Shown here piece after piece: positions 15,861-23,700 of a stretch of 64,000 bases of DNA. The position numbers were made by a program, and so were the translations under genes. Source of the DNA: Amycolatopsis australiensis (GTDB lineage Bacteria > Actinomycetota > Actinomycetes > Mycobacteriales > Pseudonocardiaceae); assembly GCF_900119165.1 (NCBI RefSeq), contig NZ_FPJG01000006.1, positions 4,650,001-4,714,000 of the forward strand. The letters are read 5' to 3'. The notes under the pieces were generated by a model, which saw nothing but the letters and a program-made list of their open reading frames with translations, did no database searches and was not told the DNA's origin. The first letter of the stretch is position 1; each line of letters starts with the position of its first letter.

Positions 15861-16760
15861 TCAGCGCAGCGAGACGTCCGACGAGCGGCTCGGGACGGCG
15901 TCGAGCGTGGCCAGCGTCCCGGCGTCGAATTCGACGTCGAGGGCGGCGATGTTCTCCTCGAGGTGCCGCACGCTCGCGGTGCCCGCGATCAGGTGGACGT
16001 TCGGGGCGTGGTGCAGCAGCCACGCCAGGCCGACCTGGGCCGTCGTGCGGCCGATGGCCTGCGCGACGGCCGCCACCGCCGGCTCGTCAGCCACCTTCGG
16101 CAGGCTGTCGAATGCGCTGCCGAGCGGGCAGAACGGCACCCAGGCGATGTCTTCGGCCAGGCACAGCGCGAGCATGTCCTCGTCCTCGCGGCTGACGAGG
16201 CTGTAGGCGTTCTGGACGCAGGCGATGCCCGCCGGCAGGGCCCGGCGCAGGACGTCGAGGGTCACGCTGCTCAGCCCGATCGCGCCGATCTTGCCCTCGT
16301 CGCGCAGCTCGGTCAGCACGGCGAGCTGGTCGTCGACGTCGACCACCTGGTCGCCCTCGGCCAGCAGGCCGGGCCGTGTGTCGAGGCGGCGCAGGTTCAT
16401 GAGCGGGATCCGGTCGATGCCGAGGCTGCGCAGGTTGTCCTCGACGCTCGCGCGCAGCTGCTCGGGCCGCTGGGCGGGCCGCAGCGGGATCGGGCCGCCG
16501 GGGTTCGGGTCGGCGCCGACCTTGCTGGCCACCAGGACCTCGTCGCCGGGCCGGATCGCGTCGCGCAGGAGCCCGTTGACGAAGCCGTTGCCGTAGAAGT
16601 GGGCGGTATCGACGTGGTCGACGCCGAGGTCGAACGCGCGCCGCAGCAGCGCGATGGCCGCCGGGCGGTCGTCGTGGAGCCGCTCGAGCTGCATCGCCCC
16701 GTAGCCGGCGCGGGAGACGGTGCGGCCGGCGAGGGTGCCGGTTCGTTCGATGGAAGGCAT
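15861..16760 (-). CDS. Aldo/keto reductase family oxidoreductase
   Basis: A 299-residue (beta/alpha)8 aldo/keto reductase. Catalytic Asp and Tyr lie in DHVDTAHFYGNG, and the catalytic Lys in VLVASKVG. The position of the usual catalytic His (H-R-x-D) reads NLRRLD, so His is replaced by Arg; this variant occurs in a subgroup of actinobacterial AKRs. IGLSSVTLDVL and the C-terminal IAGTASVRHLEENI form the NADPH site. Start ATG 16760. It is divergent from a TetR gene with two strong palindromes in between, so it is probably repressed by that TetR. Confidence 0.9.
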   Translation of the reverse strand: MPSIERTGTLAGRTVSRAGYGAMQLERLHDDRPAAIALLRRAFDLGVDHVDTAHFYGNGFVNGLLRDAIRPGDEVLVASKVGADPNPGGPIPLRPAQRPEQLRASVEDNLRSLGIDRIPLMNLRRLDTRPGLLAEGDQVVDVDDQLAVLTELRDEGKIGAIGLSSVTLDVLRRALPAGIACVQNAYSLVSREDEDMLALCLAEDIAWVPFCPLGSAFDSLPKVADEPAVAAVAQAIGRTTAQVGLAWLLHHAPNVHLIAGTASVRHLEENIAALDVEFDAGTLATLDAVPSRSSDVSLR

Positions 16761-16790
16761 GTGGTCCCGTCCTCGTGCGATGATGGTGAA

Positions 16791-16840
16791 GCGGAGGAAC
16801 CTCCGCTCTGCCGACCGTAGCACAACCGGAGGTGCCTCCG
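16791..16840. promoter_or_regulatory. Twin palindromic operators between AKR and TetR genes
   Basis: Two near-identical palindromes: GCGGAGG-AA-CCTCCGC (16791-16806) and CGGAGG-TG-CCTCCG (16827-16840). Their centres are 35 bp apart. Both lie in the gap between the divergent AKR and TetR genes; the second ends 3 bp before the presumed TTG start of tetR. They are very probably the binding sites of this TetR, controlling both directions. Confidence 0.75.
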
Positions 16841-16842
16841 CT

Positions 16843-17412
16843 TTGCCTTCGCCCGAACCTGAGCGTCCGGTGCGTTCCGACGCGCGCCGCAACCGCGAGA
16901 AACTCCTGGCCGTGGCGCGAGCCGCCTTCGCCGGCGCCGAGGGCCCGGTGGCGCTCGAAGCCGTCGCCCGCGAGGCCGGTGTCGGGATCGGCACCCTCTA
17001 CCGCCACTTCCCGACTCGCGAAGCGCTCGTCGAAGCCGTCTACGCCGCGGAGCTCGACGACGTCACCGCCAGTGCCCCGGCGCTGCTCGAAGAGCTCCCG
17101 CCGGAGGTGGCCCTGCGCGCCTGGATGGACCGCTACGCCGCGTTCGTGGCCACCAAGCGCGGGATGGCCGACGTCCTGCGCGCGAGCCTGGCGTCGGGAC
17201 GCATCACGACACCGGTGACGCGCAAGCGGATCACCGCGGCGATCGGCGCGATCCTCGAGGCGGGTGCGCGCGCGGGCACGCTGCGGGCCGGGATCGACCC
17301 CGAAGACGTCACCCTCATGCTGCTGGGCGTGTTCCTCTCGACGGTGGCCGTCGAGGACCCGGCGCGGATCGGCCGGATGCTCGACCTCCTCGCCGCCGCC
17401 CTGCGCCCGTGA
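16843..17412 (+). CDS. TetR family regulator
   Basis: A TetR regulator of about 189 residues. The DNA-binding domain (RNREKLLAVARAAFA ... AVAREAGVGIGTLYRHFPTR) is typical. Two starts are possible: TTG 16843 (LPSPEPERP) or GTG 16870 (VRSDARRN); the first has GGAGG upstream within the palindrome. The C-terminal domain resembles the SbtR-like TetR_C group. The next gene, an MFS transporter, overlaps its stop by 4 bp (GTGA). It probably represses itself, the MFS gene and the divergent AKR. Confidence 0.9.
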   Translation: MPSPEPERPVRSDARRNREKLLAVARAAFAGAEGPVALEAVAREAGVGIGTLYRHFPTREALVEAVYAAELDDVTASAPALLEELPPEVALRAWMDRYAAFVATKRGMADVLRASLASGRITTPVTRKRITAAIGAILEAGARAGTLRAGIDPEDVTLMLLGVFLSTVAVEDPARIGRMLDLLAAALRP

Positions 17413-18545
17413 AGGCGCGGCTCGCGCCCGTCTACGCGGCGGGGTTCGTCACGGCGTTCGGCGCCCACAGCATCGCCGCCGGGCTCGGTGGCTACGCCGA
17501 ATCCGAACACGCGTCCCTGCTCACGCTGGGGCTGTTGCTGGCGGTCTACGACGGCGCCGAAGTCGTGCTGAAACCGGTCTTCGGCGCGCTGGCCGACCGC
17601 GTCGGACCGCGCCCGGTGCTGCTGGGCGGGTTGCTGGCGTTCGCCGTCGCGTCGGCGGCGTTCGTCCTCGCCGGCAATCCCGCGCTGGTCGGCGTGGCCC
17701 GCCTCGGCCAGGGTGCCGCCGCGGCCGCGTTCTCCCCGGCCGCGGGCGCGCTGGTGGCCCGGCTGACGCCGGAAACCGGCCGCGGCCGCGCGTTCGGCGG
17801 CTACGGCGCGTGGAAAGGCCTCGGCTACACCCTCGGCCCGGTGCTCGGCGGCGTGCTGATCACGCTGGGCGGCTATCCGCTGCTGTTCGGCACGCTCGGC
17901 CTGCTCGCGCTGGCGGTCGCGGGGTGGTCCCTGGCCGCCGTCCCCGTCGTGGCACCGCTGCCGCGAACCCGGCAGACCGTGCTCGATCTCGCCCGCCGGC
18001 TGGCCACCCGCGGCTTCCTCCGTCCGACCGCGACACTCGCGGGCGCGACGGCCGCCGTCGCCGTCGGGGTGGGATTCCTGCCCGTGGCCGGCGCGCGCTT
18101 CGGCCCCTTGGCCACCGGAGCGGTCGTCTCGCTGCTGGCGGCCGTGGGCGCGGTGGTCCAGCCGTGGGCGGGCCGGGCCCGCGACGCCGGCCGGATCGGC
18201 GACGGCGTGGGCATGGCGGCCGGGCTCGCGCTGGCCGCGCTGGGCCTGGCGGCCGCCACCGTGGTGCCGGGCATCGCGGGGTTGCTGGTGGCGGCGCTGA
18301 CGATCGGCGCGGGCACCGGCCTGGCCACCCCGATCGGCTTCGCGCACCTCGCCGCGGCCACGCCCCCCGAACGTCTCGGCCAGACGATGGGCGCGGCGGA
18401 AGTCGGCCGCGAACTCGGCGACGCGGGCGGCCCGCTGCTCGTCGGCGCGGTGGCGGCCGCCGGCTCGCTCGGCCTCGGGTTGTCCGGGCTGGCCGGGCTG
18501 CTGGCCCTTTTCGCCGTGGTGGTCGGGATCGGCGCGCGAAAGTAG
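17409..18545 (+). CDS. MFS transporter
   Basis: A 378-residue membrane protein with about 12 hydrophobic segments and the MFS loop 2-3 motif, GALADRVGPRPVLLGG, plus a second-half GFAHLAAATPPERLGQTMGA. GTG 17409 overlaps the TetR stop (GTGA). In a TetR-MFS operon opposite an AKR it likely exports the compound that the TetR senses and the AKR modifies; the compound itself is not evident. Confidence 0.88.
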   Translation: MKARLAPVYAAGFVTAFGAHSIAAGLGGYAESEHASLLTLGLLLAVYDGAEVVLKPVFGALADRVGPRPVLLGGLLAFAVASAAFVLAGNPALVGVARLGQGAAAAAFSPAAGALVARLTPETGRGRAFGGYGAWKGLGYTLGPVLGGVLITLGGYPLLFGTLGLLALAVAGWSLAAVPVVAPLPRTRQTVLDLARRLATRGFLRPTATLAGATAAVAVGVGFLPVAGARFGPLATGAVVSLLAAVGAVVQPWAGRARDAGRIGDGVGMAAGLALAALGLAAATVVPGIAGLLVAALTIGAGTGLATPIGFAHLAAATPPERLGQTMGAAEVGRELGDAGGPLLVGAVAAAGSLGLGLSGLAGLLALFAVVVGIGARK

Positions 18546-18728
18546 CCCGGCATCCGAAAACAAAGTGACGGACGGCGCCCGGACCGGGTGACCGCCGCCG
18601 GTTCCGGAAACGCAGCGTGTCCGGACCGGCGTCCTTGATCCGCCATGCGGACGCTCACAAATGCCGTTTCGTGTTGCATGATGATTACTCCCCCGATTCG
18701 CGGGGCGTGTCGTGAGGGAGGACCTGAC

Positions 18729-18905
18729 ATGGGACAGGCGCGGGGCGAAGTCACCACGAGCATGGTCGATCTGAGTGCGTTTTCCCTGGCCGATCTGCGC
18801 GACAGCGACGACCCGGCGTTGCTGCGCTCGCTGCGGCTGGTCGCCGGGCGCGCCGAATGCAGCCGGACCGGGGTGCTGCAGAACCAGGCGCCGGACGCGC
18901 GCTGA
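18729..18905 (+). CDS. FxsA-like RiPP precursor peptide
   Basis: A 58-residue peptide with a strong GGGAGGA ribosome site before ATG 18729. The segment MVDLSAFSLADLRDSDDPAL followed by LRSLRLVAGRAE follows the conserved leader pattern of FxSxx-COOH (FxsA) precursors, whose leaders read roughly VDL-x-x-x-SL-x-x-L-R-x-x-DD-x-x-L-x-x-ALR. The C-terminus is different: CSRTGVLQNQAPDAR instead of FxSxx, so the core probably lies around VLQNQ. It sits 27 bp upstream of the HExxH protein gene and is its likely substrate. Upstream (18546-18728) no gene is seen. Confidence 0.65.
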   Translation: MGQARGEVTTSMVDLSAFSLADLRDSDDPALLRSLRLVAGRAECSRTGVLQNQAPDAR

Positions 18906-18932
18906 GCCGGGGGTCAGGGAACCCACGACCCG

Positions 18933-20717
18933 ATGCTGGACACCCACCGGGTGTCACTGACGAGCCTCGACGCGATGGCCGCGGGCAGAAGTGACGCGGC
19001 CGTCGTCGAGCAGCTCAGGCAAGCCGACCGCAGCAGGCGGCTGACCCTGCTGCGAGCCGTGCTCGACGCCGCCGCCGAGCGGGATCCCGCGATGTCCCCG
19101 CTGCCGCCGCTCGACGAGGCCTGGACGTTGCTGATCGAGGCGCAGCAACGGGATCCGGCCGCGACCGACCGCGTCCTCGCGCACCCGCACACGGGCCTGT
19201 GGGCGGCGGACGTCCTGCAGCGGCTGGCGAAAGGCGGTACCGGGCCGGACGATCCGCCGTTGTGGGCCGACCTCGGCGGCCTGCACCGGCTGGCCACCGC
19301 CGCGGCGATCCGCGCCGGGCACGACTTCCGGTCGCGGGTCCCGGTGTGGCGCGGCCGGCTCATGCTGCCCACGCTCGGCCTCGCCGAGGTCCGCAGCCAC
19401 CGCGAATGGGATTTCGCGCAGGTGCACGCCGAACGCGGTCACATCCTCGTGCGCGGCCCGTCCGGCAGCGTGCAGCTGCCCGACGACAGCTCGGCCGACG
19501 GTCCGGGCTGGTTCGCCCTGCGCACGCTGCGCGTGGCCGGCGGTGAGCTGTGGCTCGACGACATCGACCCGTACCGCGAATTCGCCGGCCCGCTGCCACC
19601 GCATCGGCTCGACACCGCGGAAGTCGCGCGGTGGGCGGAAAGCCTGGACGAGACCTGGCGATTGCTGACCGCGCACCACCCCGCGATCGCGGCGGAGCTG
19701 GCCGCCGGGCTGACCACGCTGGTGCCGCGGGCGGCGGTCGACCGGTTCACGCCGTACAGCGCGTCGCACAACGACGTCTTCGGTTCCCTGGTGTTGTCCC
19801 CGCCACCGGAACCGGTGACGTTCGCGGCGACGCTGGTGCACGAATTCCAGCACAGCAAGCTGGGGGTGCTGTTGGTTCTCGTGGACCTGCTGGATCCCGC
19901 GGCGGACAACGAATCGCCGCGGCTCTACGCGCCTTGGCGCGACGATCCCCGACCGGCGTCCGGCCTCCTGCACGGCGCGTTTTCCTTTCTGGGCGTGACG
20001 GCGTTCTACCGCGAGCACTATCCGGTGGAAAAAGGACTGGCGGCCCGGGCCGCGCAATTCGAATTCGCGTACCGGCGCGAGCAGACCGCCCGCGCGGTGA
20101 GCACGCTGCTCGCGGACGCGGTTCCGTCGGCGCTGGGCAGGCGGTTCCTGACCGCGGCGGGGGAGCGGCTGCGCGAGTGGGGCACCGAACCGCTGCCGGG
20201 TGAAATCGTGCGCGCGGCCGGGTGGGCGAACCTCGACCACCACCTGTCGTGGCGGCTGCGCCACCTGCGCGTCGCGGACGACGTGGTGGGGGAGCTGGCC
20301 GAAGCGTGGCTGCGGAACCGCCCGTGCCCGCCGGTTTCGCGGGAGCCGCCGAGCCTGCGGCCGGCGGCGCGCCCGGCCGGCGCGGCGAGGCTGGCGCTCA
20401 CCCGGACGTGGCTGACGGACCCGGACCTGTACGACATTTACCGCGCCGAGCCGGAGCTGGCGATGGCGGAGATCAGCGGGGCGTCGGCAGCGGATCTGGC
20501 TTTGGTGGACGGCGACACCCGCACGGCGGCGGAGCTGTACCGGCAACAGCTCGCGACGGCGCCGGACGCACCGGCGGTCTGGGCGGGATTGGCGGTGGCG
20601 ACCGGACATCCGGCGTTGCTGGCTCATCCGGAGCTGGTGCACGCGGTGCACCGCGAGATCCGGCTGCGGCGGGGCGGCGTCCCGAACCCGGATCAGCTGG
20701 CACGCTGGCTGAGCTGA
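18933..20717 (+). CDS. Stand-alone alpha-ketoglutarate HExxH-type peptide beta-hydroxylase
   Basis: A 594-residue protein. The metal motif HEFQH is at residues 303-307 (VHEFQHSKLG), followed by the family-typical YAPWRDDPRP (W335, R336, likely co-substrate binding) and GLLHGAFSF (H347, likely third metal ligand). This matches the 'HEXXH' domain that is usually fused to the FxsB radical SAM protein in FxsA systems; that domain has been shown to hydroxylate peptide beta-carbons using alpha-ketoglutarate. Here no radical SAM domain is present in the protein or nearby, so only hydroxylation is expected. The C-terminal part has TPR-like helices (AAELYRQQLATAPDAPAVWAGL). Likely substrate: the peptide encoded just upstream. 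Confidence 0.75.
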   Translation: MLDTHRVSLTSLDAMAAGRSDAAVVEQLRQADRSRRLTLLRAVLDAAAERDPAMSPLPPLDEAWTLLIEAQQRDPAATDRVLAHPHTGLWAADVLQRLAKGGTGPDDPPLWADLGGLHRLATAAAIRAGHDFRSRVPVWRGRLMLPTLGLAEVRSHREWDFAQVHAERGHILVRGPSGSVQLPDDSSADGPGWFALRTLRVAGGELWLDDIDPYREFAGPLPPHRLDTAEVARWAESLDETWRLLTAHHPAIAAELAAGLTTLVPRAAVDRFTPYSASHNDVFGSLVLSPPPEPVTFAATLVHEFQHSKLGVLLVLVDLLDPAADNESPRLYAPWRDDPRPASGLLHGAFSFLGVTAFYREHYPVEKGLAARAAQFEFAYRREQTARAVSTLLADAVPSALGRRFLTAAGERLREWGTEPLPGEIVRAAGWANLDHHLSWRLRHLRVADDVVGELAEAWLRNRPCPPVSREPPSLRPAARPAGAARLALTRTWLTDPDLYDIYRAEPELAMAEISGASAADLALVDGDTRTAAELYRQQLATAPDAPAVWAGLAVATGHPALLAHPELVHAVHREIRLRRGGVPNPDQLARWLS

Positions 20718-20725
20718 AGCCGCCA

Positions 20726-20748
20726 CCGGCCGGGAACTTCCCGGCCGG
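20726..20748. terminator. Bidirectional hairpin between convergent genes
   Basis: An 11-bp perfect inverted repeat (CCGGCCGGGAA / TTCCCGGCCGG around a central C at 20737) in the 60-bp gap between the convergent HExxH and NB-ARC-TPR genes. There is no T-run, which is common for actinomycete terminators. Confidence 0.6.
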
Positions 20749-20777
20749 CGGCGGGCCGGAGAACCGATCGGCCGCCC

Positions 20778-23700
20778 TCAGATCTGCATCGGGTCGATGT
20801 CGCAGTTCGCCCGGTGGTTGAACTGCGCGTCCGCCGTCGCCGGGTGCTCCGGGCCGAGAACCTGCCGCAGCCGCTGGACCGCGTTCAGCTGGAGGCTGTC
20901 CGCCTCCTCCGTCCGGCCCAGCCGCCGCAGGTCCAGCGCCTGGTTGACCAGCAGCGCCAACGAAGACGGGTGGTCCGGGCCCAGCACGCGCTCGGACCGC
21001 TCCAGCGTCGCCTGGTCGAGCTGGTACGCGCGTTCGTGGTCACCGGATTCGGCCAGGTCGCTCGCGTAGTTCGTCGCGCAGACCAGGGTGAACGGGTGGT
21101 CTTCGCCCAGCGCCTCGGTCATGTCCGCGAGCGCCCGCTCGTCCAGCGCGCGGGCTTGCTCGACCTGCTCGGCCGAACCGAGCAGGCGCAGCGTGACGGC
21201 CAGGTTCGTCGCCGCGGCCACGCTGAACGGGTGCTTTTCGCCCCACGTCGCTTCGTAGAGCCCCTTGACGTGCTCGCCGAGCCGGCGGGCCTCGGCCAGG
21301 TTGCCGTCCTGGCGGTGCTCGATCGACAGGTCCATCGTCGCCGACATCGCGTCGGGGTGGGACTCGCCGTACTTCGCGACCAGCCCGTCCGTCGCCTCCA
21401 TGGCGAGGGTCAGCGCCTTCTTGTCGCGGTGCAGGCCCGCTTTGCGGTAGGCGATCGCGAGGTTCTTGATGGCCGACAGCGTCATCGGGTGCCTGCTGCC
21501 CAGCTGCGCCCGCATCCGGCGGACCGTGTCCTCCTGCTCGGCGCGCGCCCGCAGGTAGTCGCCCGTCTCGCGCAGGTCCACCGACCAGTTGTCCAGCGTC
21601 AGCAGCGTGTGCCGGTGGTCCGGGCCCAGGACGGTCTGCTTGCGTTGCGCCGTCCGCTCGTCCAGGTCCCGTGCCGCGGCGAACTCGCCGACCAGGCGCA
21701 GGCTCAGCGCGTAGTTGTTGGCCGCCGCCAGCGTGTCCGGGTCGTCTTCGCCGAAGCGGTCCAGCGCGCTCAGGTAGGCGAACTCGTTCATCCGGCGCGC
21801 CCGCTCGAAATCGCCCTTCGCGCGCAGGTCCGAGGCGACGCCGTGCATGGTGAGCAACGTTTCTTCGTGCGTCTCGCCGAGCGTTTCCTGCATCAGGGCG
21901 AGGGTCCGCTCCGCGACCGCGCGGCCTTCCTCGAACCGGCCGAGCGCGCGGAGCATGCGTCCCCACCACCGCGAAACGACCAGCGTGTCGGGGTGCTTCT
22001 CGCCGAGCTTCTCGGTCCAGTACTGCGCGTAGTCCTGCGCCATTTCCAGCGCGCCGGCCGGGTCGCCGAAGGCGAAGAGGTAGTTGACCGCGTTGATCGC
22101 CATCCGGCGCACCCAGCGGTCGGTGCAGTTGCGCGCGTCGACGGCGCGGATGTGCGGCAGCAGTTCGGCGTAGCGCGTCCAGTAGTCGACCGAGTCGGGC
22201 TGCTTGGGGTCGCGGTTGGCGAGCAGCAGGTGCGCGGTGTGGCGCACCCGTTCCTGGTCTTCGGGCGTGAGCTTGTTGCGCAGCACCAGCTGTACGAGCC
22301 GGTGCAGCTGAAGCGTGTCGCTGCGGTGGTCGATCTTCGCGAGGCTGTAGCGGGTGATTTCGCGGATGGCCCGCCCCAGCTGGATCGGGTCGCCGAGGGT
22401 CTGCTCGAGCGCTTCCGAGGTCGGGACGTTGCGGACGCCGCTGAACATCGCCCGCGGGATCGGCTCGGGCGAGAAGAAAGCGCACACCTCGAGCAGTTCC
22501 AGCGCGCCGCGGTTCTCGTCGCGAAGGCGGTCCAGCGAAACGTTCCACGCGGCCTCGACCGCGACGTCGTAGTCCGCCGGGGGCCGCGACTGGAGCAGTT
22601 CGGTGCGCTTGTTTTCGAACAGCTGCAGGTATTCGTCGGTCGCCATGCCCGTCTCGGCCCGCCAGGCCGCGGCCTGCTCGACGGCCAGCGGGAGGTCGCC
22701 GAGCACGGTGGCGAGCCGGTCGGCGTCCTCGTCGCCGAGATCGCGGTTGCGCCGCTGCAGCAGCTCCCGGCTTTCCGTGCGGCGGAAGACATCCACCTCG
22801 ACCGCCTGCGCCACCTCCGACCACTGCGGGTTCCGGGAGGTGACGAGGATGTGGCCCTCACCCCGCCGCGGCCAGAACTCGCGCACGTCCTCCGGGCGGT
22901 CGGCGTTGTCGAACACGAGCAGCCAGCGGCGATACGGTTCGCCGCTGCCCAGCGTCTCCAGCACGGCGGGCACCGCGGTGTCCACCGACTGCTCCACCGG
23001 AAGGTCGAGCCGTTTGGCCAGTTTGACCAGCGACGCCTGGATTTCCGAAGGGTTTTCCGAGGGAATCCACCAGATCAGGTCGTATTCTTCGGCGTGTCGG
23101 TAGACGTACTCGACCGCGATCTGGGATTTGCCGATGCCGCCCATCCCGTGCAGTGCCCCCGGCAGCACGGCGGTGCGGGTGGACTTGGAAAGTTCACCGT
23201 GCAGGGCGCGAAGCAGATCTCCGCGGCCGATGAAGTTGACGTTGCGCAGCGGAACGCCGCCCCAGACGGCAGGCTGCTGGCCGGAGCTGCGGATCTCAGT
23301 GCCCGGCTCCGAACTGGTGGTGGTCACTGCGGAAATCCCTCGAGGTGGCTTGATCGGTTCAGGATGCAGATCGGATGCGGCGGACCCTATCTCATCCTCA
23401 ATCGTCCTCGAAGCTGGGTCGTTACGGGACTTCTGAAAGCGTTCCAAGGCATCACCCAATCGGTTGGCGCGTCGGGCGTAAGGCCCCGACAAGGCTCTCA
23501 GAACGTCACGTTGAACAGATAGCAAAGGTTCGGTGCGCGAGGTAACCACCGGTAGAGTGGCTTCGTCGGGAGCCGCCAGCGTGCCGCGCAGGTCGGCCAC
23601 CGCGGGTTCGTGCGGGCCCAGGACGTCTTCGACCACCCGCTGGACGCGCGCGGTGTCGGCGCGGGAAACGGTCGCCAGCAGCCGGCGGCGCAGCCCGGGC

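Noticed and set aside
18546-18728. A longer start for the precursor peptide at 18645
   Set aside because: The extra 28 residues have no leader similarity, while ATG 18729 has a strong ribosome site and begins the FxsA-like region.
20814-23522. Long plus-strand frame opposite the NB-ARC-TPR gene
   Set aside because: Translation is Arg/Val/Gln-rich with no domain logic; it is the shadow of the real minus-strand gene.
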